Shown here: positions 1 through 6,558 of the stretch, in pieces
Layout of the letters: each line of letters begins with the position of its first letter
Position numbering within the stretch: the stretch's first letter is position 1
DNA from: XYA12-FULL-58-9 sp001798605
Lineage (GTDB): Bacteria; Myxococcota; XYA12-FULL-58-9
DNA: 7,992 bases
Direction of reading: 5' to 3'
NCBI GenBank assembly: GCA_036736205.1
Contig: DAINMX010000279.1
Span: 1 to 7,992, forward strand
Program-made: the position numbers and the translations under genes
The notes under the pieces: model-generated
Told to the model about the DNA's origin: nothing
Database searches by the model: none
Seen by the model: the letters and a program-made list of their open reading frames with translations, nothing else

Positions 1-2187
1 GACTGTGGGCATCAAATGGATTGCCGGGATGGCGAGTGCGAGATTTGCGAGCCGCCAGATTTGAGTACCGACTTCTGTTGCCCAGGGGAGTGCGGCACCA
101 GGGATTGCAAGCCCCCTTCGCATGTGCGCTTTGGCTGCAACGACGGCAATGTCCACTGGCTTGATGGTTGTGGCAACCCCGAAGAGCTCAAGGATGATTG
201 CAGCGATGCCGGCTGTACGGGACAGACGTGTCGCCCGATCCCTGGGGTCGATGAGCAGCGCTGCGATTTGTCGCGGCATCAGGTGGTTGAGGCGTCCAGC
301 TCATTGGAGACATCGATGTGGAGCAGAGCCAACCTGGTTGACGGGGTGACATACTCTGCAGTGGCGCATCCCGATCTGTTTTACCCATCGGCCGGATGGA
401 ACAGCGATCCCCATGATGAAGAAAACCATACGGAGTGGGTGCGCGTCGAACTGGCAGGGGTCTTCTGGGTCAACAGGGTAGATCTCTATCCTCGGACCGA
501 TGATGGCTTTTCGGGGGCAGGTTTTCCTGTCGACTTCGAGATTCGCGTTTCACTCGACAAGGTGAATTGGACCCCTGTTGCTGTGTTCACAGATTATGTC
601 GCACCTGGACTCGAAACCCAGACCTTCGCCTTTGCTGCCATCGAGGCCAGATACGTCGAGGTTGTCGGCACCAAGCTGCGGTTTGTCGATGGCAGCGGCG
701 TGTTCCGGATGACCTTCGCAGAGCTCGATGTGTGCAGCGGGCCGGTCGTCCCGGCCTTTCATCTGGTGGGTCCGACGTACATTCAAGCAGGAGAGTCCGG
801 CGTCTTTCGACTCGTGCGCCTCAACAACTCAGGGCCTGTGCTTCGGGACCGGGCATACACGGGAGACATCTCCTTTGCTTCAACGGACCCAGAAGCGGAT
901 CTTCCACCACTGTCCACCGTAGGTATTGATGACCGCGGCGGGCTCGAGGTTACCAGTACCTTCCACACCCCCGGCCTGCACACCCTAACCGTGAGTGACG
1001 GCACGGTTGAGGCGACGAGCCCGGTCTTTCGGGTAACGGTGGAACCGCCGGAGTCAAAGATCTACTTCGGCGACATCCATGCGCACACATCCTTCTCAGA
1101 TAGTCACATTCCCTTGCACGCGCAGTACGACTACGCGCGCAACACAGCGTTAAACGACTTCGCCTCGGTCACCGATCACGACAGCCTCCCGTATTGGAAT
1201 CCGTTGTTGTCGTGGCAGTGGGTGAAGCTCAAGAGCTATGTGGATCAAGAGACTGAGCCGGGTCGTTTCGTCGCAATCTTAGGCTATGAGTGGACGAATC
1301 ACGCTCTGGGTCACAAGAACGTCTACTATTTTGGAGCAGACAACGAAGGCGAGGTCTTCGGCAACGAGGCAAACCCCGTCTATGACGACCCAGTCGCGGG
1401 TTACAGCGATCCGGAAAAGCTTTGGGATGCGCTTGTGGAACAGGGCGTGCCGGTTCTAACGGTTCCCCATCACGTTGCCCGCAACCACTCCGCCGGTTCC
1501 TCCACCGACTGGTCCTATGCGAACCCAGAGCTGCAGCGATTGGTGGAGGTCTACTCGGTGCATGGCTCGTTTGAGACCTGTCAAGAAACCGCGCTGCCGT
1601 ATTTCCCGCTGCTCGGCGTGTATCCCGGTCGATGTGTGCAAGACGCTCTCGGGACCTTTGGCCACCGGTTGGGATTTGTTGCCTCGAGCGATCACCACTT
1701 GCGACACATGGGCAGTCTGTCGGCCATATACGGGCCGGGTGGACACAGCGGCTTGAATTGGAGCACGGGACTCGCTGCCATCGTCGCTGAGGACCTCACC
1801 CGCGACAGTCTCTACGCGGGGCTGCTCGGCAGACGCACCTACGCCACCACCGGCGAGCGCATCTTTCTCGAGTTTGACGTAGATCGGCATCCGATGGGGT
1901 CCGAGCTCACTGTCAACTTGCCTCACTCACCGACGATTGAGCTGACCTTTGGTGGAACCGCCGACGTCTCGACTGCCGAGATCATCAAGTACGACACCAG
2001 CACGAGCCGTTGGACCACTGAGCTCAGCCACGCACCGCAGACGCGTATCGGCGATTTGACCTTTGTTGACGAAAACTTCACCGACTCTGCCATCTACTAT
2101 GCACGGATCATCCAAGATCGCGGACCATTGCACCAAGAACCCGAGATGGCTTGGTCGAGTCCCGTGTGGGTCGACGTTGCCCCATGA
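1..2187 (+). CDS. DUF3604 (PHP-like) exported protein with Cys-rich, discoidin and Ig-like domains; 5' partial
   Basis: The frame is open from base 1 (reads DCGHQ before the first Met at 16), and Cys-rich sequence already runs through that Met, so the true start lies upstream; 728 codons are visible. Numbering from the Met at 16: residues 3-83 are Cys-rich with a CGN...DC...GC...C pattern, as in exported proteins of Myxococcota. About 84-241 look like an F5/8 type C (discoidin) domain (WVRVELAGVFWVNRVDLYPR, NWTPV, ARYVEV, FAELDVC). About 248-343 look like an Ig-like beta-sandwich (YTGDISFASTDPEA...HTLTVSDG). About 347-723 are DUF3604, with metal-site-like motifs GDIHAHTSFSD (H355, H357), SVTDHD (D387, H388), GYEWTN (E425), GHKNVYY (H433), VPHHV (H485/H486), VEVYSVHG (E511) and ASSDHH (D559, H560), then the family's typical RRTYATTGERI tail. 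Family knowledge suggests a PHP-fold metallohydrolase; the substrate is unknown. Discoidin plus Cys-rich parts imply an extracellular or surface role. No terminator is evident after the TGA. Confidence 0.88.
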   Translation, partial: DCGHQMDCRDGECEICEPPDLSTDFCCPGECGTRDCKPPSHVRFGCNDGNVHWLDGCGNPEELKDDCSDAGCTGQTCRPIPGVDEQRCDLSRHQVVEASSSLETSMWSRANLVDGVTYSAVAHPDLFYPSAGWNSDPHDEENHTEWVRVELAGVFWVNRVDLYPRTDDGFSGAGFPVDFEIRVSLDKVNWTPVAVFTDYVAPGLETQTFAFAAIEARYVEVVGTKLRFVDGSGVFRMTFAELDVCSGPVVPAFHLVGPTYIQAGESGVFRLVRLNNSGPVLRDRAYTGDISFASTDPEADLPPLSTVGIDDRGGLEVTSTFHTPGLHTLTVSDGTVEATSPVFRVTVEPPESKIYFGDIHAHTSFSDSHIPLHAQYDYARNTALNDFASVTDHDSLPYWNPLLSWQWVKLKSYVDQETEPGRFVAILGYEWTNHALGHKNVYYFGADNEGEVFGNEANPVYDDPVAGYSDPEKLWDALVEQGVPVLTVPHHVARNHSAGSSTDWSYANPELQRLVEVYSVHGSFETCQETALPYFPLLGVYPGRCVQDALGTFGHRLGFVASSDHHLRHMGSLSAIYGPGGHSGLNWSTGLAAIVAEDLTRDSLYAGLLGRRTYATTGERIFLEFDVDRHPMGSELTVNLPHSPTIELTFGGTADVSTAEIIKYDTSTSRWTTELSHAPQTRIGDLTFVDENFTDSAIYYARIIQDRGPLHQEPEMAWSSPVWVDVAP

Positions 2188-2320
2188 TTTGCCATCGAAG
2201 TAGACGCAAGGAGTGAGTGGCCGTCCGCGGTGATACTGCGTATTCCAACGCCAGCCATTCTGCTGTATCTAGTACCCTCGTAACTCTATCTACGCGTTCG
2301 ACGCCCGAGCAGGTAACAAC
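2188..2320. other. Short intergenic stretch before the small helical-protein gene
   Basis: Nothing firm is seen here. There is no T-tailed hairpin that would end the upstream gene and no RNA gene. Two identical TATCTA hexamers sit at 2266-2271 and 2287-2292, 21 bases (two helical turns) apart. Either could be a weak -10-like box, but no convincing -35 partner stands at the right distance. An AAGGAG at 2208-2213 resembles a Shine-Dalgarno but stands only three bases before a GTG at 2217, whose reading frame looks like a shadow of the next gene. Confidence 0.35.
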
Positions 2321-2509
2321 ATGTCCGTCACACCGCCAAAAGATTACAAACGCCGAGAGCGAGAAGAAAAAAAGGCAGCAAAGCGCGCAGCCCGCGAACA
2401 GGCAAAGGCCGAGAAGGCCGAAGAGAAGAGACGAGAGGCGGAGGCGGCTCAAGCGAAGGCGCGCGCGGAGGAAGAGGCCGAACTGGAAAGACTTACGGCA
2501 CCCAAATAG
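2321..2509 (+). CDS. Small Lys/Glu/Ala/Arg-rich helical protein (62 aa), hypothetical
   Basis: I do not recognise a family. After a short head (MSVTPPKDYKRRE), residues 10-58 are almost wholly Lys, Glu, Arg, Ala and Gln with no Pro or Gly, which predicts one long charged alpha helix or coiled coil; the tail is LTAPK. There is no signal peptide or membrane segment, so it is probably cytoplasmic. Third codon positions are mostly G or C, which supports this frame over the overlapping Arg-rich frame that starts with GTG at 2217. The ribosome-binding signal is weak (AGG at 2311-2313, seven bases before ATG). It is separated from the DUF3604 gene by 133 bases and from the dehydrogenase operon by 174 bases, so it is probably its own short transcription unit. 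Compositional bias means chance coding-like appearance cannot be excluded. Confidence 0.5.
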   Translation: MSVTPPKDYKRREREEKKAAKRAAREQAKAEKAEEKRREAEAAQAKARAEEEAELERLTAPK

Positions 2510-2522
2510 GGGCATTCCTCTC

Positions 2523-2566
2523 ACACCCGTGGCGTTCCGAGATGTGGTACGGCGGGTGTCTGTACC
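2523..2566 (+). repeat. Overlapping short inverted repeats in the operon leader
   Basis: Two perfect inverted repeats overlap. ACACCCG (2523-2529) pairs with CGGGTGT (2553-2559), a 7-bp stem with a 23-base loop. GGTAC (2546-2550) pairs with GTACC (2562-2566) around 11 bases. The two pairings share bases and are mutually exclusive, so they could be alternative RNA folds. They begin 13 bases after the small gene's stop codon. No T-run follows, so a classical intrinsic terminator is not supported. Stems this short may be chance. Confidence 0.3.
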
Positions 2567-2622
2567 GTTTCCTGAGGGTGACCCGTTCGCCTCGGGTGCC
2601 AACGCCGTTGGGAATTGACTCG

Positions 2623-2647
2623 GGAATCCTATGGGGCAACGGATTCC
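2623..2647. promoter_or_regulatory. Inverted repeat GGAATCC-N11-GGATTCC upstream of the dehydrogenase operon; possible operator
   Basis: A perfect 7-bp inverted repeat (2623-2629 and 2641-2647) with an 11-base spacer lies 36 bases before the operon's first ATG. A -35-like TTGACT stands just ahead at 2615-2620, but no good -10 hexamer is found 16-18 bases after it. A half-similar copy, GGGAATT, overlaps the TTGACT (2610-2616). The dyad and placement suit a regulator-binding site, for example for a TetR- or MerR-family regulator of acyl-CoA catabolism, as in liu/atu operons. No regulator gene is in the window, so this is inference. It could equally form a weak leader hairpin. Confidence 0.35.
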
Positions 2648-2683
2648 GGCACGCCCTGAGGCAGAAACCGGGAGGCAACGACT

Positions 2684-3826
2684 ATGGATTTCACCATCAG
2701 CGAAGACCAACGTATGCTCGCCGATCAGGTGTACAGGCTCGCCAAGCGAGAGATAACGCCTAGGGTGTCCGAGCACGAGATGAAGGCCGAGTTCGACCGT
2801 CAGGCATGGAAGACGCTCGGCGACAACGGTGTCCTGGGCATGCACTTTCCGGAGGAACTCGGAGGTAGCGGTGCTGACGTGCTCTCCACGGTCCTCGTCG
2901 GTGAAGCGATTGGCCGCGCCGGTGTCGATGGCGGGTTGAGCTTGAGCTACGGTGCCCACACGTTTCTCTGTGCCGACACCATCTTCGTGCATGGCACCGA
3001 GGAGCAGAAACAAAGATACGTGCCCAAGCTGGCGTCGGGAGAGTGGATAGGTTGCATGGCACTCACGGAGCCCGGGGCGGGCTCGGACGCCGCCTCTCTC
3101 TCGACCCGCGCTCTGCGCACGGATGATGGGTATCTGCTCAACGGCACCAAGATGTTCATCACCAATGGATCGATCGCTGACGTTGCCGTGATCTATGCCA
3201 AGACGGATCCAAGTCTCGGCCACGGTGGCATATCGGCCTTTATCGTCGACAGGGGGACGCCGGGTTTCAGTGTCGGCAAGAACTTGCACAAGATGGGGGT
3301 GCGCACCTCGCCCACTTCGGAGCTCATCTTTGAGGATTGTCTCGTACCCCATGACGCCTTGCTCGGGGTCGAAGGCGCGGGTTTCATCATGGCGATGCAA
3401 ACCGTTGAATGGGATCGCAGCGCTCTGCTCGCGCCATTTGTCGGGAGCTTGGAATACCTCATCGAACGATGCAGTACCTACGCGCACGAGAGGCAGCAAT
3501 TTGGTCGCCCGATTGGATCCTTTCAGGCCATCAAAGACAAGCTCGCCAAGATGAAGATCTTCATGGAGACGGCACGCACCCTCGTTTACCGCATCGCCTG
3601 GTGTAAGGATCAGGGCCGCCCCCTCAACCATCTCGAGGCGGCCATCGCCAAGCTCTTTATCGGTGACTGGTCCTTGGGCCCGGTAAACGACGCCGTCACT
3701 CTATTTGGCGGTTATGGCTACTGCCACGAGTACGACATCGAGCGGGTGTTTCGTGACAGCCGCCTGGCTGCAATCGGTGGCGGAACATCGGACATTCAAA
3801 AAGTCCTCATCTCCAAGATGATGTGA
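2684..3826 (+). CDS. Acyl-CoA dehydrogenase, IVD/LCAD-like, with Asp at the expected catalytic Glu position
   Basis: An FAD-dependent alpha,beta-dehydrogenation of an acyl-CoA, passing electrons to ETF, is expected in the cytoplasm. The 380 residues are full length for the family. The order is an N-terminal helical domain (MDFTISEDQRMLADQV), a middle beta domain with the FAD signature ALTEPGAGSD (126-135) and FITNGS (158-163), and a C-terminal helical domain with ERQQFGRPIGSF (269-280), FGGYGY (341-346) and ERVFRDSR. The start is set by GGGAGG at 2670-2675, eight bases before ATG. Oddities: the MCAD-type catalytic Glu of IYEGT is Gly366 (AIGGGTSD), as in isovaleryl-CoA and long-chain dehydrogenases. 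In those the Glu of an L-x-ER motif on another helix takes over, but here that motif reads EWDR, so the residue is Asp244 (E242 lies two before). The Gln preceding xxGGYGY is Thr339. First gene of a four-gene operon, 13 bases ahead of a second ACAD-like gene. It may be liuA- or atuD-like, or the catalytic half of a two-subunit enzyme. Confidence 0.93.
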   Translation: MDFTISEDQRMLADQVYRLAKREITPRVSEHEMKAEFDRQAWKTLGDNGVLGMHFPEELGGSGADVLSTVLVGEAIGRAGVDGGLSLSYGAHTFLCADTIFVHGTEEQKQRYVPKLASGEWIGCMALTEPGAGSDAASLSTRALRTDDGYLLNGTKMFITNGSIADVAVIYAKTDPSLGHGGISAFIVDRGTPGFSVGKNLHKMGVRTSPTSELIFEDCLVPHDALLGVEGAGFIMAMQTVEWDRSALLAPFVGSLEYLIERCSTYAHERQQFGRPIGSFQAIKDKLAKMKIFMETARTLVYRIAWCKDQGRPLNHLEAAIAKLFIGDWSLGPVNDAVTLFGGYGYCHEYDIERVFRDSRLAAIGGGTSDIQKVLISKMM

Positions 3827-3839
3827 CGGGAGCCAGACT

Positions 3840-4910
3840 ATGAACTTCGAATGGACGGACGATGTCCTCGAGATGCGTCGTGGGGTCATTTCTGGGCTCA
3901 AAAGAATCACCCAGACAGCCGACGCTGACACTTTTCTGCCGGGGACGCGGGAGGTCCACGCCCTATTGGGCGAGGTGGGTTACTGGAGTCGTGCTTGCAG
4001 CACGAAGGTTGATCCGGAGTTGCTGGCCATAGACTTGGCGTTGGCTGGTGCATCCACATCGTTGTACTTGTCGATCGCCTCCACCAAGACTTTCGCCATG
4101 CTTGCTTCCCGGCTGGGAGAAAATGACCTGTTAGGGGCCATCAAGCGCGGCGAAATCGTGGGGGCCGTAGGTTTTTCCGAAGTCGAGGATTCACCCTGTG
4201 AGGCCTTGCGTGCAGCCGACGGTGGGCTCACGGTCAGCGGCACCAAGAGTCGTGTCAGCAATTCGCCAGTTGCCGATTGGCTGGCGGTCTTTGCCGACAG
4301 GGGGAAGATCATCGGTTTTGTCGAAATGGGCAATGGCAGCGTGCGTGTTGGCGAGCCTGTCTCGACCATTGGTCTCGATGGGTTGGCGGTGGCCGCCGTA
4401 CACTTTGAAGACACCCCCTGTCCGTCGAACCTGGTTGTTGCGGAAGGTGCGGCACAGGCTGCGATGGAATACCGCAATGTGCGAGATCTCTCCCTAGCGG
4501 TGGCCGCCGTGGGGTTGATGGAACGGGCCATTGCCAGCACCAAGCATTTCGCCGAGCAGAAGAAGCAAGACGGCAAGTCCCTCATTGCACATCAGTTGGT
4601 GCGATTTGCCCTTGCTGAGATGCTCACGATGCAACAGGCAGGTGAACTCATCGTGTGCCGTGCGGCTTGGGCATTGTCCGTGGGTGATGCAGAAGCCCAA
4701 ACATTGGTGCGTTGCGCCAAGGTATTCTGCACCGAGAGTGCCGAGCAGGTCGGCATCAAGGCCGTTGAGATCGCTGGTGCCCACGGTTACACCCGCGGCA
4801 ATGAGATCGAGCGCGCCTATCGCGATGCCGTGGGGACGGCGGTGCTCGGCACCGCCAATGGTGTTGCGCGGATCAAGATTGGCGATGACCTCTTGGCGCG
4901 GTACGCCTGA
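3840..4910 (+). CDS. Divergent acyl-CoA dehydrogenase-like protein lacking catalytic base; probable partner subunit
   Basis: The ACAD fold is recognisable mainly from the C-terminal part (residues 308-330, with AGAHGYTRGNEIERAYRDA, matching GGxGYxxxxxxERxxRDA) and from the middle domain (GAVGFSEVEDSP, LTVSGTKSRVSNSPVADWL, TIGLDGLAVAAVHFED). At 356 aa it is slightly short. Key motifs have decayed. TEPGAGSD is SEVEDSPC (114-120), the RQxFGRPI FAD-contact motif is KKQDGKSLI (241-249), the IYEGT Glu is Leu336 (AVLGTAN), and the L-x-ER Glu aligns with Val214 (RNVRD). It is therefore unlikely to dehydrogenate alone. GGGAG at 3828-3832, seven bases before ATG, gives a good start, and it is 13 bases after the first ACAD gene. 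Paired ACAD genes with one degenerate member are known to form alpha2beta2 heterotetramers in mycobacterial sterol side-chain oxidation (ChsE/FadE pairs); the same arrangement here is inference. The alternative is an independent ACAD-fold protein of other function. Confidence 0.87.
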   Translation: MNFEWTDDVLEMRRGVISGLKRITQTADADTFLPGTREVHALLGEVGYWSRACSTKVDPELLAIDLALAGASTSLYLSIASTKTFAMLASRLGENDLLGAIKRGEIVGAVGFSEVEDSPCEALRAADGGLTVSGTKSRVSNSPVADWLAVFADRGKIIGFVEMGNGSVRVGEPVSTIGLDGLAVAAVHFEDTPCPSNLVVAEGAAQAAMEYRNVRDLSLAVAAVGLMERAIASTKHFAEQKKQDGKSLIAHQLVRFALAEMLTMQQAGELIVCRAAWALSVGDAEAQTLVRCAKVFCTESAEQVGIKAVEIAGAHGYTRGNEIERAYRDAVGTAVLGTANGVARIKIGDDLLARYA

Positions 4911-4930
4911 GCTTTGGTGAAGGACCGGAC

Positions 4931-6547
4931 ATGAATGTGATTGAGAACACCGTCGACACGGGTAGCTCCGAGTTTGCGCAAAACCACGCGGCGATGACCG
5001 CGTTGGTCGATCAACTCAATGTGGAGCTCAAAAAGGCCCATGGGGATCGTTCGGAAAAGGCGAAGAAGCGTAACGCCGAGCTCGGCAAGCTCACGGTCGA
5101 TGAGCGTCTCGACCATCTCCTCGACAAAACCTCACCGTGGCTGGAGCTTGCGCCGTTGGCTGCGCACGGGCAATACGGCGGCGGTGTGTATGGCGCTGGC
5201 AGTCGCGCGGGTATTGGGCGCGTCGCCGGTCGTGAGGCGCTGGTGCTTGCCAACGATCCGATGATCAAGGGGGGGACCATTTATCCCTTGGGCGTCAAAA
5301 AGACCCTGCGAATGCAAACCATCGCCATGGAGAACCGTTTGCCGGTGCTCAACCTCGCCGATTCCGGCGGCGCCTTTTTGCCCATGCAGTCGGAGATCTT
5401 CCCCGACATCGATGATGGGGGGCGCGTCTTCTACAACCAGGCCCTGATGTCGAAGATGAACATTCCGCAGATTACCGCGGTCTTGGGTTTGTGCACCGCC
5501 GGCGGTGCCTATTTGCCGGCGATGTCAGACCACGTGGTTCACGTCAAAGGCACCGGTGCCATCTTTCTCGGCGGTCCGCCCTTGGTGAAAGCGGCTACGG
5601 GTGAAGAGGTGTCGGCTGAGGAACTCGGCGGAGCGATGATGCACTGTCAGGTGTCGGGGGTGAGTGACTATTATGCCGAAGACGATGCCCACGCGCTGCA
5701 AATCGTGCGGGACATCACGGCATTATTGCCCGAGAACCCAAAAGCGACAATCCCAACCCGACCCGCCATTGACCCTCTGTACGACGCCAGGGACATCTAC
5801 GGCATTGTTCCCGAGAAGGTGTCGCAGCCCTACGACGTCCGACAACTCATCGCCCGTATGGTCGATGGCTCTGAGTTTCTCGAGTTCAAGGAACTCTATG
5901 GACCCACCTTGGTGTGTGGGTGGGCGTATCTGCACGGCTATCAAGTGGGGCTCTTGGGCAACAACGGCATTCTGTTCTCCGATAGTGCGCTCAAGGCCAC
6001 CCAGTTCATTCAACTTTGTGACCGTCAGGGGATCCCTCTGGTCTTTTTGCAAAACATCAATGGTTACATGATCGGTCGCGAGTACGAGCGCGGTGGTATT
6101 ACCAAAGACGGCCACAAGATGATCAACGCCGTCGCGACGTCCACGGTGCCGAAGTTCACGGTAATAGTAGGTGCGTCGTTCGGTGCTGGCAATTACGGGA
6201 TGTGTGGCCGGGCCTACGGTCCACGCTTTTTGTGGATGTGGCCCAACGCCAAGATCGGTGTCATGGGGGGAGAGCAGGCGGCGCAGGTACTGATTTCCGT
6301 AAAGAACGATCAGTTGGCCCGAGAAGGGCAACAAACCATGCCCGCAGAAATGCAGGAGGCCCTCAAGCAACCGATTATGGATGCCACGGATAAGGAGGGG
6401 AATGCCTACTACAGCACCTCGAATCTGTGGGATGACGGCATCCTCGACCCGATCAAAACCCGTGACGTCCTGGGTCTTGCCATCGCCGCTTCCCTGAACG
6501 CTCCCCTCGATCATCGCGACCAAGGTCACGGCACTTTCCGCATGTAG
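4931..6547 (+). CDS. Acyl-CoA carboxylase carboxyltransferase (beta) subunit, methylcrotonyl/geranyl-CoA carboxylase type
   Basis: Transfers the carboxyl group from carboxybiotin to an enoyl-CoA; it works with the biotin carboxylase subunit encoded next, in the cytoplasm, probably as an alpha6beta6 complex as known for MCC and GCC. The 538 residues match LiuB/AtuC length and the whole chain is collinear: ANDPMIKGGTIYP (107-119), LADSGGAFLP (142-151), CTAGGAYLPAMSD (188-200, first oxyanion-hole loop), GPPLVKAATGE (215-225), then the second crotonase-like domain with GNNGILFSD, FLQNINGYM, GASFGAGNYGMCGRA (414-428), PNAKIGVMGGEQAA and a C-terminal FRM ending typical of MCC beta. Unusual positions against the usual MCC pattern: the Phe of HFGRxFYNQ is Gly163 (DGGRVFYNQ), LPRQ is LPMQ (150-153), and the N-terminal ARGKL is ELGKL. 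GAAGGA at 4919-4924 lies six bases before ATG; the gap to the preceding gene is 20 bases. Substrate (3-methylcrotonyl-, geranyl- or another branched enoyl-CoA) is not settled by sequence alone. Confidence 0.93.
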   Translation: MNVIENTVDTGSSEFAQNHAAMTALVDQLNVELKKAHGDRSEKAKKRNAELGKLTVDERLDHLLDKTSPWLELAPLAAHGQYGGGVYGAGSRAGIGRVAGREALVLANDPMIKGGTIYPLGVKKTLRMQTIAMENRLPVLNLADSGGAFLPMQSEIFPDIDDGGRVFYNQALMSKMNIPQITAVLGLCTAGGAYLPAMSDHVVHVKGTGAIFLGGPPLVKAATGEEVSAEELGGAMMHCQVSGVSDYYAEDDAHALQIVRDITALLPENPKATIPTRPAIDPLYDARDIYGIVPEKVSQPYDVRQLIARMVDGSEFLEFKELYGPTLVCGWAYLHGYQVGLLGNNGILFSDSALKATQFIQLCDRQGIPLVFLQNINGYMIGREYERGGITKDGHKMINAVATSTVPKFTVIVGASFGAGNYGMCGRAYGPRFLWMWPNAKIGVMGGEQAAQVLISVKNDQLAREGQQTMPAEMQEALKQPIMDATDKEGNAYYSTSNLWDDGILDPIKTRDVLGLAIAASLNAPLDHRDQGHGTFRM

Positions 6548-6553
6548 GAGGTG
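6545..6553 (+). promoter_or_regulatory. Strong Shine-Dalgarno overlapping the carboxyltransferase stop codon
   Basis: The TAG stop (6545-6547) of the carboxyltransferase gene runs directly into AGGAGG (6546-6551), a near-perfect anti-16S match seven bases before the ATG at 6559. This fixes the start of the biotin carboxylase gene and suggests translational coupling, which would help keep the two carboxylase subunits in equal amounts. Confidence 0.8.
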
Positions 6554-6558
6554 GGCCA

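Noticed and set aside
1456..1926. Reverse-strand open frame of 156 codons inside the DUF3604 domain
   Set aside because: It is antisense to conserved DUF3604 motifs and has no independent evidence.
2523..2566. Intrinsic terminator for the small gene
   Set aside because: The stems are short, one has a 23-base loop, and no T-run follows, so termination is not supported.
2217..2618. Alternative forward frame (133 codons, GTG start) overlapping the small helical-protein gene
   Set aside because: Its product is a run of Arg residues created by reading the Lys/Glu/Ala frame one base off; the AAGGAG before its GTG is only three bases away, and the frame extends into the operon leader.
2108..3631. 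Long reverse-strand open frame (507 codons) across the dehydrogenase gene, small gene and end of the DUF3604 gene
   Set aside because: It runs antisense to a clear acyl-CoA dehydrogenase, has an Arg/Leu/Cys-rich composition with no recognisable motifs, and long antisense frames are expected in G+C-rich coding DNA.
3980..4585. Reverse-strand open frame of 201 codons inside the second ACAD-like gene
   Set aside because: It is Ser/Thr/Ala/Pro-rich with no family resemblance, and the forward frame is supported by ACAD motifs and operon spacing.
3840..4910. Second ACAD-like gene as a decaying pseudogene
   Set aside because: The frame is intact over 356 codons with a good ribosome-binding site, tight operon spacing and a preserved C-terminal fold motif; only catalytic and FAD positions have changed, which suits a specialised partner subunit.
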